Of a stretch of DNA of 64,000 nucleotides, positions 27,387 through 35,506 are shown one piece after another; within the stretch, counting starts at the first letter, position 1; each line of letters starts with the position of its first letter. A model generated the notes under the pieces. That model was not told where the DNA came from, did no database searches, and worked only from the letters and a program-made list of their open reading frames with translations. The translations under genes and the position numbers were made by a program. Origin of the DNA: Blastococcus saxobsidens (GTDB taxonomy: Bacteria > Actinomycetota > Actinomycetes > Mycobacteriales > Geodermatophilaceae); contig NZ_JAAGWG010000018.1 in the NCBI RefSeq assembly GCF_010682065.1, positions 1 through 64,000 of the forward strand. Reading direction: 5' to 3'.

Positions 27387-28232
27387 ATGACGACACGCGC
27401 GCTGGTGCTCGGTGGCGGCGGGATCGCCGGCATCGCCTGGGAGCTCGGGCTGCTCAGCGGCTGGGCCGCCTAGGGCGTCGACGTCCGGCAGGCCGATCTC
27501 GTCGTCGGTACGTCCGCGGGGTCGATCGTCGGGACCCTGCTGCAGGGGGGCCAGGACCCGCAGGGCCTGTACGAGGGCCAGCTGGGGCCCGTGCCGGCCA
27601 CGGAGCCGCGGGTGGAGTTCGACTCGATGGCCATGATGACCGCGTTCGGGCAGGCGCTGGCGGGAGCGACCGGCCAGCAGGACGCCCGGGCGCGCATCGG
27701 CGCCCTGGCGGTGCAGGCGGCCACCGTCGCCGAGGGCGACCGCCGGGCGATCATCGCGGGGCGGATCGGCGACCCGGAGTGGCCGGCGACGCGACTGCTG
27801 GTCACCGCGATCGACACCGCGGACGGCGAGTTCCGGGCGTTCGACGCCGACTCGGGCGTGCGCCTGCTGGACGCCGTGGCGGCCAGTTGCGCGGTGCCCG
27901 GCGTGTGGCCGCCGATCACCATCGGCGACCGCCGCTACATGGACGGCGGCATGCGCTCGGTGACCAACGCCGACATCGCCACCGGCTGCGCGAAGGTGCT
28001 GGTGGTGGCCCCCATGGGCGGCTTCCCGAACAGCCCGCTGGGCCCGACGCTGGAGCAGGAGGTCGAGTCCCTGCGCCCGGACGCCGACGTGCACGTCGTC
28101 CTCGCCGACGAGGCGGGCCTGGCGGCCTTCGGCACCAATCCGCTCGACCCCGCGACCCGGGAGCCCTCGGCACGCGCCGGCCGGGCGCAGGCGGCGGCCA
28201 CGCTGGAGGCCGTCCGCGCCTTCTGGGGCTGA
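27387..28232 (+). pseudogene. patatin-like phospholipase gene with an in-frame TAG (nonsense or recoded)
   Basis: Start ATG at 27387 with GAGGGGA upstream. The frame encodes VLGGGGIAGIAWELGLLSGWAA, then TAG at 27471-27473, then GVDVRQADLVVGTSAGS and an otherwise intact patatin domain to TGA at 28232. Both catalytic elements are preserved, the nucleophile Ser in GTSAGS and the Asp in YMDGGMRS, as is the glycine-rich oxyanion hole before the TAG. No later start could keep the oxyanion hole. The 252 codons downstream have no other defect. The TAG lies 2.5 kb from a Sec tRNA that should read UAG, so recoding is possible, but the position (before GVD) is not catalytic and CAG-to-TAG mutation is the simpler reading. 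Confidence 0.75.
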
Positions 28233-28234
28233 CG

Positions 28235-28268
28235 AGGACCCCGCGGCCCCCCGCTCGCGGCGGGTCCT
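28235..28268. terminator. hairpin between the patatin gene and selD
   Basis: AGGACCC pairs with GGGTCCT and inner CGC with GCG; lies between convergent genes. Confidence 0.6.
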
Positions 28269-28307
28269 GCAGCGCGGCCGGACGAAGGGACGCTGCCGCG
28301 CCTCCGG

Positions 28308-29315
28308 TCAGCGGATGACGACGACGTACTCCCCGCGCGGCACGAACTCGCCGATGACCGGAGCTCCGGGGACCTCGCCGCCCAGCAGCAGGCCGCCGGA
28401 GGTCTGGGCGTCGGCCAACAGGAGCGCCTCGTCCTCCGAGACGGCCGACAGGTCGGTGTGCGGCCGCACCCAGTCGAGGTTGCGACGGGTCCCACCGGAG
28501 ACGAACCCGTCGGCCAGGGCCTGCCGGGCACCGGCCAGGTAGGGCACGGCGGCCGCGTCGACCACGGCGGTCACCCCGCTGGCCCGCGCCATCTTGTAGA
28601 GGTGCCCGAGCAGGCCGAACCCGGTCACGTCGGTGCCGGCGCGGATCCCGGCGGTGACCGCTGCCCGACCGGCGTCGCGGTTCAGCGCGGTCATCGAGGC
28701 GACCGCCTCCTCCGAGACCTCGCCGGTGGCCTTCATCCGGCTGTTGAGGACGCCGACGCCCAGGGGCTTGGTGAGGCTCAGCGGGGTGCCGGCCACCGCA
28801 CCGGAGTTGGTGATGATCCGGTCGACGTCGACGATCCCGGTCACCGCCATCCCGTACTTGGGCTCCGGGTCGTCGATGGAGTGACCGCCGCCGACGTGGC
28901 AGCCCGCCTGCTGGGCGACGTCGAGGCCGCCGCGCAGCACTTCGGCGGCGAGCTCGGCGGGCAGCACGTCCCGTGGCCAGCCGAGCAGGTTCACGGCCAC
29001 GACCGGGGTGCCACCCATCGCGTAGACGTCCGACAGCGCGTTGGCCGCGGCGATCCGGCCGAAGGTGTAGGCGTCGTCGACGACCGGGGTGAAGAAGTCC
29101 GTGGTCAGCACGATGCCCTGACCGCCGGCGATCCGGACCACGGCGGCGTCGTCGCCGTGGTCGAGGCCGACGACCAGCTCGGCGGCCGGGTCCACCGGCC
29201 CCTGCGCGGACAGGCCGGCGACCACGGCCTCCAGCTCGCCGGGCGGGATCTTGCAGGCGCACCCGCCGCCGTGCGCGAACTGGGTGAGCCGGATGCGGGC
29301 GGGTGCGGTGGTCAC
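28308..29315 (-). CDS. selD: selenophosphate synthetase
   Basis: Makes monoselenophosphate from selenide and ATP, the selenium donor for Sec-tRNA. 335 residues. The N-terminal glycine-rich segment is AHGGGCACKIPP, so the catalytic position is Cys, not Sec, and the following Lys is present. GLDHGDDAAVVRI, TTDFFTPVVDD and ANALSDVYAMGGTPV are the Mg-ATP-binding Asp blocks, and GHSIDDPEPKYG is the family motif. The GTG start at 29315 has TAGATT 7 bases upstream (leaderless), although it could also be read with the WYL gene 21 bases before it. First step of the Sec island. Confidence 0.95.
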   Translation of the reverse strand: MTTAPARIRLTQFAHGGGCACKIPPGELEAVVAGLSAQGPVDPAAELVVGLDHGDDAAVVRIAGGQGIVLTTDFFTPVVDDAYTFGRIAAANALSDVYAMGGTPVVAVNLLGWPRDVLPAELAAEVLRGGLDVAQQAGCHVGGGHSIDDPEPKYGMAVTGIVDVDRIITNSGAVAGTPLSLTKPLGVGVLNSRMKATGEVSEEAVASMTALNRDAGRAAVTAGIRAGTDVTGFGLLGHLYKMARASGVTAVVDAAAVPYLAGARQALADGFVSGGTRRNLDWVRPHTDLSAVSEDEALLLADAQTSGGLLLGGEVPGAPVIGEFVPRGEYVVVIR

Positions 29316-29322
29316 GGCACCG

Positions 29323-29328
29323 AATCTA
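29323..29328 (-). promoter_or_regulatory. -10 hexamer of selD
   Basis: Minus-strand TAGATT ends 7 bases before the selD GTG, in the gap after the WYL gene stop. Confidence 0.5.
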
Positions 29329-29336
29329 GGCCGGTG

Positions 29337-29924
29337 TCAGGAGAGACCGCCGGGGAGCAGCCGGAGACGGGGTGCCGCCTCCGGCGGTGCGACCGGGGTG
29401 CGGGGCAGCTTCCGCCCCGCGGGGTGGTTCGAGGCCGGAGGGGTGCCGATGCCCGGCAGCTCGCGCCGCGGGGCGACCTCGTCGGTCACCTGCACGTCGT
29501 TGATCCGGTCCTCCCGGAACCAGCGGAGCTCCTGGCGCTCGCGGCACCAGGCGACCAGGAACCAGTGCGCCCCCTGGCGGGCGAGCAGCTGCGGCTCCAC
29601 CGTGCGCTCCGACCAGCGCTGCTGGCGGTCGCAGTAGTCGATGACCAGCACCCGCCGCTCGGCCAGCCCGCGCTCGACCCGGCGCCGCAGATCCGCCTCG
29701 CGGGCGGCCTCGGACGCCAGCCACCGGTGGCTGGCCAGCATCCGCGCCCGGCGGCCGGCATCGGGCTCCAGCGCGGTGAGGACCTTCTCCATCGCCGTCT
29801 GCCCGGCCTCGGCGAACGGCCCCTCGGTCCGGCTCGACAGGGCGGCGACGATCGCGGCCGCCTCCTCGGGGGTGAGGTCGACCGGGGGCAGCGGCGCGGG
29901 GGTGCGGTGCTCGGTGCTGGTCAC
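29337..29924 (-). CDS. WYL-domain protein lacking an HTH
   Basis: A 195-residue protein. The core RRVLVIDYCDRQQRWSERTVEPQLLARQGAHWFLVAWC followed by ELRWFREDRI is the WYL domain, a Sm-like sensory fold of transcription factors. The N-terminal helical stretch (LTPEEAAAIVAALSSR) resembles the region between HTH and WYL in those regulators, but no winged helix is encoded before the start, and I see no remnant of one upstream. It lies between selD and the Sec tRNA in the selD direction, so a role in controlling the selenium genes is possible but unproven. The C-terminal 45 residues are low complexity. Confidence 0.75.
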   Translation of the reverse strand: MTSTEHRTPAPLPPVDLTPEEAAAIVAALSSRTEGPFAEAGQTAMEKVLTALEPDAGRRARMLASHRWLASEAAREADLRRRVERGLAERRVLVIDYCDRQQRWSERTVEPQLLARQGAHWFLVAWCRERQELRWFREDRINDVQVTDEVAPRRELPGIGTPPASNHPAGRKLPRTPVAPPEAAPRLRLLPGGLS

Positions 29925-29983
29925 GGGGAAGAGGCTGGCAGCACCCTCTGACAGTTTCGGGGCACGGGCGATCCCGGAGCACG

Positions 29984-29989
29984 TACGCT
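29984..29989 (+). promoter_or_regulatory. -10 hexamer of the tRNA-Sec gene
   Basis: TACGCT ends 7 bases before the mature tRNA 5' end at 29997. Confidence 0.45.
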
Positions 29990-29996
29990 GCCCGGT

Positions 29997-30092
29997 GGAG
30001 GCGTCAGGGTGTCTGGTGGCCCCCGCGGCCTCTAAAGCCGACGTGGTCGAGCATCTCGGCCAGGCGGGTTCGATTCCCGTCCGCCTCCGCCA
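29997..30092 (+). tRNA. selC: tRNA-Sec with anticodon CUA (reads UAG)
   Basis: A 96-base gene with encoded CCA. Acceptor GGAGGCG (29997-30003) pairs with CGCCTCC (30082-30088), G73 then CCA. The D arm is long with a 4-base TGGT loop (30007-30024, one mismatch). The anticodon loop CTCTAAA (30030-30036) sits between CGGC and GCCG, putting CTA at 30032-30034. A 7-bp variable arm GGTCGAG/CTCGGCC (30045-30061) and a T arm GCGGG-TTCGATT-CCCGT complete it. Long D stem with 4-base loop, long variable arm, G-U first T-stem pair and position between selD and selA identify tRNA-Sec. Normal tRNA-Sec has UCA; CUA should decode UAG. The eighth acceptor pair is T-C. Confidence 0.93.
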
Positions 30093-30108
30093 TATTTCCC
30101 CGCCCGCC

Positions 30109-30114
30109 TACGCT
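30109..30114 (+). promoter_or_regulatory. possible -10 of selA
   Basis: TACGCT lies 9 bases before the selA ATG, suggesting a 5' leader of only a few bases. selA could also be read from the tRNA promoter. Confidence 0.4.
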
Positions 30115-30123
30115 GCTCAGTCG

Positions 30124-31440
30124 ATGAGCGCCGACCCGCGGCGGCAGGTGCCGCGCACCGACACGCTGCTCGCCGACCCACGCCTCGCGGCCGCCGCCGG
30201 ACGACTGGGCCGCGCGCTGGTGAAGGACGCCGTCCAGCGGGTGCAGCAGCGGGTCCGCGCCGGGGAGGTCGCGCCCGACGCCGCCGTCGACGCGGTGCTG
30301 GCCGAGCTGCCGACGACGGCGTCGAGCCTCCGCCCGGTCCTCAACGCGACCGGCGTCCTCGTGCACACCAACCTCGGCCGGGCCCCCCTCTCGGACGCCG
30401 CGGTGGCGGCGATCACCGCCGCGGCCGGCACCACCGACGTCGAGCTCGACCTCGGCACGGGGCGCCGGGGCCCCCGCGGGGAGGCGGCGCTCGCCGCGCT
30501 GCTGGAGGCCGTGCCCGCCGCCGAGGCCGCGATCGTGGTCAACAACTGCGCCGCGGCCCTGGCCCTGGTGGCCACCGCGCTCGGTCAGGGCCGGGAGCTG
30601 GTCCTGGCCCGCGGCGAGCTGGTCGAGATCGGCGACGGCTTCCGCATCCCGGAGCTGCTGCAGAGCACCGGCGCCCGGCTGCGCGAGGTCGGCACCACGA
30701 ACCGGGTCGCCGTGGCCGACTACCGCGACGCGCTGGGCCCCGACACCGGCGCGGTGCTCAAGGTGCACCCGTCGAACTTCGTCGTCCGCGGCTTCACCCG
30801 GTCCGTGGACGTGGCCGAGCTGGCGGCGGCGCTGGCGGGCACCGGCGTCCCGCTGGTCGCCGACGTCGGGTCGGGGCTGCTGCGGCCCAGTGCGGTGCTG
30901 CCCGAGGAGCCGGACACGCAGACCACCCTGGCCGACGGCGCGGACCTCGTCCTGGCCAGCGGCGACAAGCTGCTCGGTGGGCCGCAGGCCGGCCTGGTGC
31001 TGGGCCGCGCCGACCTGGTGCAGCGGCTGCGCCGGCACCCGCTGTACCGGGCGCTCCGGGTGGACAAGACCACCCTCGCCGCGCTGGAGGCGACGATGCG
31101 CGGCCCGCGGCCGCCGGTGCAGGAGATGCTCGCCGCCGACGTCGAGGAACTGCGCGCCCGTGCCCGGGCGGTGGCCGAGCGGCTCGCCGGTGCCGGCATC
31201 GACGCCGTCGCCGTGGACGCCGAGTCCCGCGTCGGTGGGGGCGGGGCGCCCGAGCACCCGCTGCCCGGGGCCGCCGTCTCCCTGCCGCCGGGCTTCGCGG
31301 AGCCGCTGCGGCTCGGGAACCGGCCGGTCGTCGGCTACGTCGAGGACGACCGCACCCTGCTCAACCTGCGCAGCGTCCCCCCGTCGGCCGACGGCGACCT
31401 CGCCGACGCGGTGCTGGAGGTGGCGGCCGCGTGGACGTGA
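30124..31440 (+). CDS. selA: L-seryl-tRNA(Sec) selenium transferase
   Basis: PLP enzyme that converts Ser-tRNA(Sec) to Sec-tRNA(Sec) with selenophosphate. 438 residues, close to family length. RPVLNATGVLVHTNLGRAPLSDAA is the SelA N-terminal signature, and LASGDKLLGGPQAG carries the PLP-binding Lys near residue 282. KVHPSNFVVRGFTRSV and DVGSGLLRPS are further family blocks. The ATG start begins MSADPRRQVPRTDTLL, a typical SelA start, 31 bases after the tRNA. It overlaps selB by 10 bases. In this organism its product should be inserted at UAG. Confidence 0.95.
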   Translation: MSADPRRQVPRTDTLLADPRLAAAAGRLGRALVKDAVQRVQQRVRAGEVAPDAAVDAVLAELPTTASSLRPVLNATGVLVHTNLGRAPLSDAAVAAITAAAGTTDVELDLGTGRRGPRGEAALAALLEAVPAAEAAIVVNNCAAALALVATALGQGRELVLARGELVEIGDGFRIPELLQSTGARLREVGTTNRVAVADYRDALGPDTGAVLKVHPSNFVVRGFTRSVDVAELAAALAGTGVPLVADVGSGLLRPSAVLPEEPDTQTTLADGADLVLASGDKLLGGPQAGLVLGRADLVQRLRRHPLYRALRVDKTTLAALEATMRGPRPPVQEMLAADVEELRARARAVAERLAGAGIDAVAVDAESRVGGGGAPEHPLPGAAVSLPPGFAEPLRLGNRPVVGYVEDDRTLLNLRSVPPSADGDLADAVLEVAAAWT

Positions 31441-33176
31441 TCGCCACCGCGGGCCACGTCGACCACGGCAAGTCGGCGCTGGTGCGGGCGCTCACCGGCA
31501 TGGAGCCCGACCGCTGGGCCGAGGAGCGCCGCCGCGGGCTCACCATCGACCTCGGGTTCGCCTGGACGACGCTGCCCTCGGGGCGCCGGCTCGCGGTCGT
31601 CGACGTCCCCGGGCACGAGCGGTTCGTCGGCAACATGCTGGCCGGTGTGGGTTCGGTGCCCGCCGCCCTGGTGGTGGTCGCCGCCGACGACGGCTGGTCG
31701 GCCCAGACCGCCGAGCACGTCGCCGTCCTCGACGCCCTCGGGGTACGGCGGGCGCTGCTCGCCGTCACGAAGTCCGACCTCGCCGACCCCGCGCCCGTCG
31801 TCGCCGACGTGCGGCAGCGGCTGGCCGCGACGTCGATGGGGGACGTGCCTGCGGTGGCCGTCAGCTCGGTGACCGGGCAGGGCCTGCCGGAGCTGACGAC
31901 GGCGCTGGAAGCCCTCCTCGCGGGGCTCCCGGCCTCCGATGCCGCCGCGCCGGTGCGGCTCTGGATCGACCGGGCCTTCACGATCAGGGGCGCCGGCACC
32001 GTGGTCACCGGCACCCTGGCCGCAGGAACCGTGACGCCCGAGGACCGGCTCCTGCTGGGTGGTCGCGAGGTGACCGTGCGCGGCGTGCAGTCCCTGGGCG
32101 CCCCCGTCGAGCGCGCGCAGGCCACCGCGCGGGTGGCGCTGAACCTGCGCGGCGTCGCGGTCGAGGAGCTGTCCCGGGGCGACGCGCTGCTCACCCCGGG
32201 CGCCTTCCGGCTCACCGACGTCGTCGACGTGACCCTCGCCGTCGAGCCGGACGAGCGGCTGCCCGCCGAGCCGGTCGTGCACGTGGGCTCGGCGACCGTC
32301 GGCGCCCGGCTGCGCCCGCTGGACGGCGCCGCCGTGCGGCTGCGGCTGACCGCCCCGCTGCCGCTGCGGGTGGGCGACCGCCTGCTGCTGCGCGATCCGG
32401 GCGCCCGGCGGGTGCTGGGCGCCGACGTCCGCGACGTCGACCCGCCCGAGCTGCGCCGGCGCGGGGCCGCCCGGCAGCGGGGTGCGGAGCTGGCCGCTCA
32501 GCCCGAGGGGGACGCGGGCGCAGCGGCCGACCTCGCCCGCCGCCGGATCGTGCGCGCCGCCGACTTCGCCGCGATGGGCTGGCCGGTGCCGGCCGGGGCC
32601 ACCGAGCAGGGGCCGTGGCTGCTGGCGCCCGGCCTGGCCGACGAGCTCGCGGCCCGGGTGCCCGACGTCGTGACCCGCTTCCGGCGGTTGCGGCCGCTCG
32701 AGCCGGGGCCCCCGGTCGAGGTCGTGCGCCGCGCCCTCGACCTCCCCGACGCCGACCTGGTCGCCTCGCTCGTGCGACCCCCGCTGGTGCTGCGCGAGGG
32801 CCGGGTGGTCGACGGAGACGCCGTCCTGCCGCCGACCGTGCAGAAGGCCGTGGACGACATCCGCGCCCGGCTCGTCCTCGACCCGTTCGCCGCGCCGGAG
32901 GCACCGGAGCTGGTGGTCGCCGGCCTCGGGGTGCGCGAGCTGGCCGCGGCGGTGCGCAGCGGGCAGCTGGTGCGCGTCGGGGAGGGCGTCTACCTGGCGC
33001 CGGACGTCGGCGGCGTCGCCCGGAACCGGCTGGCCACGATCCCGCAGCCGTTCACGCTCAGCCAGGCCCGGCAGGCGTGGGGGACCAGCCGCCGGGTGGC
33101 CGTCCCGCTCATGGAGTGGCTCGACGCCCAGGGCGTGACCGAGCGGCTGCCCGACAACACCCGTCGCCTGCGCTAG
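31431..33176 (+). CDS. selB: selenocysteine-specific elongation factor SelB
   Basis: GTPase that carries Sec-tRNA to the ribosome and reads the SECIS hairpin. 581 residues. G1 GHVDHGKSALVRALTG starts at residue 8, G2 region RRRGLTIDLGFAW, G3 DVPGHERFVGNM and G4 TKSD follow. EF-Tu-like domains 2 and 3 and a SelB-specific domain occupy the middle, and C-terminal winged-helix repeats (about 380-581), the mRNA-binding part, end in PLMEWLDAQGVTERLPDNTRRLR. GTG start inside selA. The gene itself stops with TAG at 33174-33176, although its own system should recode UAG where a SECIS is present. A perfect palindrome follows. Confidence 0.95.
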   Translation: MDVIATAGHVDHGKSALVRALTGMEPDRWAEERRRGLTIDLGFAWTTLPSGRRLAVVDVPGHERFVGNMLAGVGSVPAALVVVAADDGWSAQTAEHVAVLDALGVRRALLAVTKSDLADPAPVVADVRQRLAATSMGDVPAVAVSSVTGQGLPELTTALEALLAGLPASDAAAPVRLWIDRAFTIRGAGTVVTGTLAAGTVTPEDRLLLGGREVTVRGVQSLGAPVERAQATARVALNLRGVAVEELSRGDALLTPGAFRLTDVVDVTLAVEPDERLPAEPVVHVGSATVGARLRPLDGAAVRLRLTAPLPLRVGDRLLLRDPGARRVLGADVRDVDPPELRRRGAARQRGAELAAQPEGDAGAAADLARRRIVRAADFAAMGWPVPAGATEQGPWLLAPGLADELAARVPDVVTRFRRLRPLEPGPPVEVVRRALDLPDADLVASLVRPPLVLREGRVVDGDAVLPPTVQKAVDDIRARLVLDPFAAPEAPELVVAGLGVRELAAAVRSGQLVRVGEGVYLAPDVGGVARNRLATIPQPFTLSQARQAWGTSRRVAVPLMEWLDAQGVTERLPDNTRRLR

Positions 33177-33190
33177 GTGTCCCTCCGGCA

Positions 33191-33230
33191 CAGTTGTGCT
33201 CTGAGTCCCCGGGGACTCAGAGCACAACTG
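33191..33230. terminator. 40-base perfect palindrome after selB
   Basis: CAGTTGTGCTCTGAGTCCCC is followed directly by its exact reverse complement, giving two 20-base arms without a loop. It starts 14 bases after the selB stop and lies between convergent selB and the enoyl-CoA hydratase gene, so a bidirectional terminator is the simplest role. The arms are less GC-rich than the surroundings. Confidence 0.8.
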
Positions 33231-33278
33231 CCCGGGGAGCACCCCGGCCGCGGGGCAGGGGACGCGCGGTGGCCCGCG

Positions 33279-34058
33279 TCAGTCGGCGGTCGGCACCCAT
33301 CGGGCGGCGCGCTTCTCGCGGAACGCGGCGATGCCCTCCTGGCCCTCCTCGCCGGCGAAGAACCGGGCGGAGAGGTCCAGCAGCTCGTCGAAGGCCAGTG
33401 AGCCCTGGCGGGCGCGCAGCAGCCGCTTCGTCTGGGCCAGCGCCGTGGGGGCGCCCGCGGTGAGGTGCACCAGCTGGGCCCGCACCTCGCCGTCGACGTC
33501 GGCGTCGGGGACGACGACGTCCACCAGCCCGCCGGCCGAGGCGACCGTCGCGTCGAAGACCTGACCGGTGAGCATCAGCCGGTGCGCCACGTGCGGCACC
33601 ATCCGCGGCAGCACGACGGCGGAGATGACCGCCGGCACCAGGCCGAGCCGCACCTCGGAGAAGGCGAAGGTGGCCGAGTCGGCCGCCACCACGACGTCGC
33701 AGGCCGCGAGCAGCCCGACGCCCCCGGCCCGCGCCGGCCCCCGCACGGCGGCCACGACGGGCTTGGGGGAGGACCACACCAGCTCGAGCAGCTCCGGGAA
33801 CTCACGCACCCCCTGGTCCTGCGACGACCCGCCGGCCGCCTCGGAGAGGTCCATCCCCGAGCAGAACACCCGGCCGGTGTGGTCGAGGACGACCGCCCGC
33901 ACGGCGTCGTCGGCCAGCGCCTCGGCGAGGGCCGACCGCAGCTGACCGCGCATCGCGCGGGAGAGGGCGTTGCGGTTGGCGGGGGAGTCGAGGGTGAGGG
34001 TCGCGACGCCGCGCGACACCGACACCTGCAGCACTCGGTCGGAGGTCACCCCAGGCAT
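33279..34058 (-). CDS. enoyl-CoA hydratase/isomerase family protein
   Basis: Crotonase-fold acyl-CoA enzyme of about 259 residues. LTLDSPANRNALSRAM begins the fold. GRVFCSGMDLSEA and AVRGPARAGGVGLLAACDVVVAADSATFAFSEVRLGLVP carry the two oxyanion-hole regions. The catalytic Glu pair of true enoyl-CoA hydratases is not clear (the second is in FSEVRLGL), so hydratase, isomerase or thioesterase activity cannot be decided. The ATG at 34058 is used; a GTG at 34049 with CAGGAT seven bases upstream is an alternative leaderless start. Divergent from hemW. Confidence 0.86.
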   Translation of the reverse strand: MPGVTSDRVLQVSVSRGVATLTLDSPANRNALSRAMRGQLRSALAEALADDAVRAVVLDHTGRVFCSGMDLSEAAGGSSQDQGVREFPELLELVWSSPKPVVAAVRGPARAGGVGLLAACDVVVAADSATFAFSEVRLGLVPAVISAVVLPRMVPHVAHRLMLTGQVFDATVASAGGLVDVVVPDADVDGEVRAQLVHLTAGAPTALAQTKRLLRARQGSLAFDELLDLSARFFAGEEGQEGIAAFREKRAARWVPTAD

Positions 34059-34098
34059 CCTGCCGGTTCCCGGCGGTCGCGCGGCACACTGGGAGCAG

Positions 34099-35337
34099 AT
34101 GAACACCGTCCTGCCGCTGCTGACCGACGCCGGCCTGCCGCCCGGCGCGCCCGGCCCCGACCGGCTGCCCGACACCGCCCGCCAGGGCCTGGCCACCACG
34201 CCGTTCGGGCTCTACGTGCACGTCCCGTTCTGCGCGACCCGCTGCGGCTACTGCGACTTCAACACCTACACCTCCGACGAGCTGGGCCCCGGCGCGAACC
34301 GCAGCGAGTACGCCGGCACCGCGATCGCCGAGCTGGAGCGCGCCGCGCGCACCCTCGGTCCGGACCTGCCGACGGTCTCGACGGTGTTCGTCGGCGGCGG
34401 CACCCCCACGCTGCTGCCGGCCGACGACCTCGCCGCCGTCCTGGCGGCGGTCCGGGAGCTGTTCCCGGTGGCCGACGACGTCGAGGTGACGACCGAGGCC
34501 AACCCGGAGACCGTCTCGCCGGCCTCGCTGACGACGCTGCGGGAGGCCGGCTTCACCCGGGTCAGCCTGGGCATGCAGTCCGCCGCGGCGCACGTGCTGG
34601 CCGCGCTGGACCGCCGGCACACCCCCGGCCGCGCCGTCGAGGCCGCGCACGAGGCCCGCGCCGCCGGGTTCGACCACGTGAACCTCGACCTGATCTACGG
34701 GACGCCGGGGGAGAGCGACGCCGACTGGGCCGCCTCGCTCGACGCCGTCCTCGCCTCGCCGGTCGACCACGTGAGCGCCTACGCGCTGATCGTCGAGGAG
34801 GGCACCAAGCTCGCCCGCCGCGTGAAGCGGGGCGAGCTGCCCATGCCGGACGACGACGTGCTGGCCGACCGCTACGAGCAGGCCGACGCCACGCTCGGCA
34901 GCGCCGGCTTCCGGTGGTACGAGGTGTCCAACTGGGCCACCTCCGACGCCGCCCGCTGCCGGCACAACGAGCTGTACTGGGCCAACGCCAACTGGTGGGG
35001 CGTCGGCCCCGGCGCGCACAGCCACGTCGGCGGGCTGCGCTGGTGGAACGTCAAGCACCCGGCGGCCTACGCCGACCGGCTGGCCCGCGGCGAGAGCCCG
35101 GCCCAGGACAGCGAGCTGCTGGACGAGGCCGACCGGGCGCTGGAGGCGGTGATGCTCGGGCTGCGGCTGCGCGACGGGCTGCCGCTGGCCGCCCTCACCG
35201 GGCTCGGGCGGGTCCGTGCCGCGGCCGCCGTCGACGACGGGCTGCTGGACGCCGGGGCCCACGCCCGGGGCCGCGCCGTCCTCACCGACCGCGGCCGGCT
35301 GCTGGCCGACGCGGTGGTCCGTGACCTCACCGACTGA
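34099..35337 (+). CDS. hemW: radical SAM heme chaperone HemW
   Basis: Inserts heme into respiratory enzymes; long mis-annotated as oxygen-independent coproporphyrinogen oxidase. 412 residues. The radical SAM cluster motif CATRCGYCDF has Cys at about 45, 49 and 52. FVGGGTPTLLPADDL, TEANPETVSPASLTTL and RVSLGMQSAAAHVL are HemW/HemN family blocks, and YEVSNWATSDAARCRHNELYW near 275 is characteristic of HemW. The extra N-terminal Cys of true HemN is missing. The ATG at 34099 follows GGGAGCAG. In mycobacteria it also lies between lepA and hrcA. Confidence 0.93.
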   Translation: MNTVLPLLTDAGLPPGAPGPDRLPDTARQGLATTPFGLYVHVPFCATRCGYCDFNTYTSDELGPGANRSEYAGTAIAELERAARTLGPDLPTVSTVFVGGGTPTLLPADDLAAVLAAVRELFPVADDVEVTTEANPETVSPASLTTLREAGFTRVSLGMQSAAAHVLAALDRRHTPGRAVEAAHEARAAGFDHVNLDLIYGTPGESDADWAASLDAVLASPVDHVSAYALIVEEGTKLARRVKRGELPMPDDDVLADRYEQADATLGSAGFRWYEVSNWATSDAARCRHNELYWANANWWGVGPGAHSHVGGLRWWNVKHPAAYADRLARGESPAQDSELLDEADRALEAVMLGLRLRDGLPLAALTGLGRVRAAAAVDDGLLDAGAHARGRAVLTDRGRLLADAVVRDLTD

Positions 35338-35341
35338 ACGT

Positions 35342-35390
35342 CCTCGTCCTGCCCACCCTTCGCAGGCTCAGGGCGGGACCCGGGACGAGG
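35342..35390. terminator. hairpin after hemW
   Basis: CCTCGTCCTGCCC pairs with GGGCGGGA...ACGAGG with a bulge of a few bases. It begins four bases after the hemW stop. Confidence 0.55.
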
Positions 35391-35506
35391 CCGTTCCAGC
35401 ACGTCGCCGTGGGAAGTCATCCGAAAGAGCGAGATCCAGGTCGCACTCCTGGGCTAAGCTCCTGCGTTCCGGCAACGGCGCCGGGCAGACCTCGGGGGTG
35501 ATCGGC

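Noticed and set aside
28308-29315. selD as a selenoprotein
   Set aside because: The catalytic position encodes Cys (GGGCACK) and no TAG or TGA interrupts the frame.
29997-30092. tRNA for pyrrolysine (also CUA)
   Set aside because: tRNA-Pyl is short with a tiny variable loop. This one has a 7-bp variable arm, Sec-type D arm and lies inside selD-selA-selB.
29997-30092. Amber-suppressor tRNA-Ser
   Set aside because: The long D stem with 4-base loop, the G-U first T-stem pair and direct linkage to selA and selD favour tRNA-Sec.
33174-33230. SECIS element and Sec readthrough at the selB TAG
   Set aside because: The hairpin is a loopless symmetric palindrome without GGU at its apex, and the readthrough product would be antisense to the next gene.
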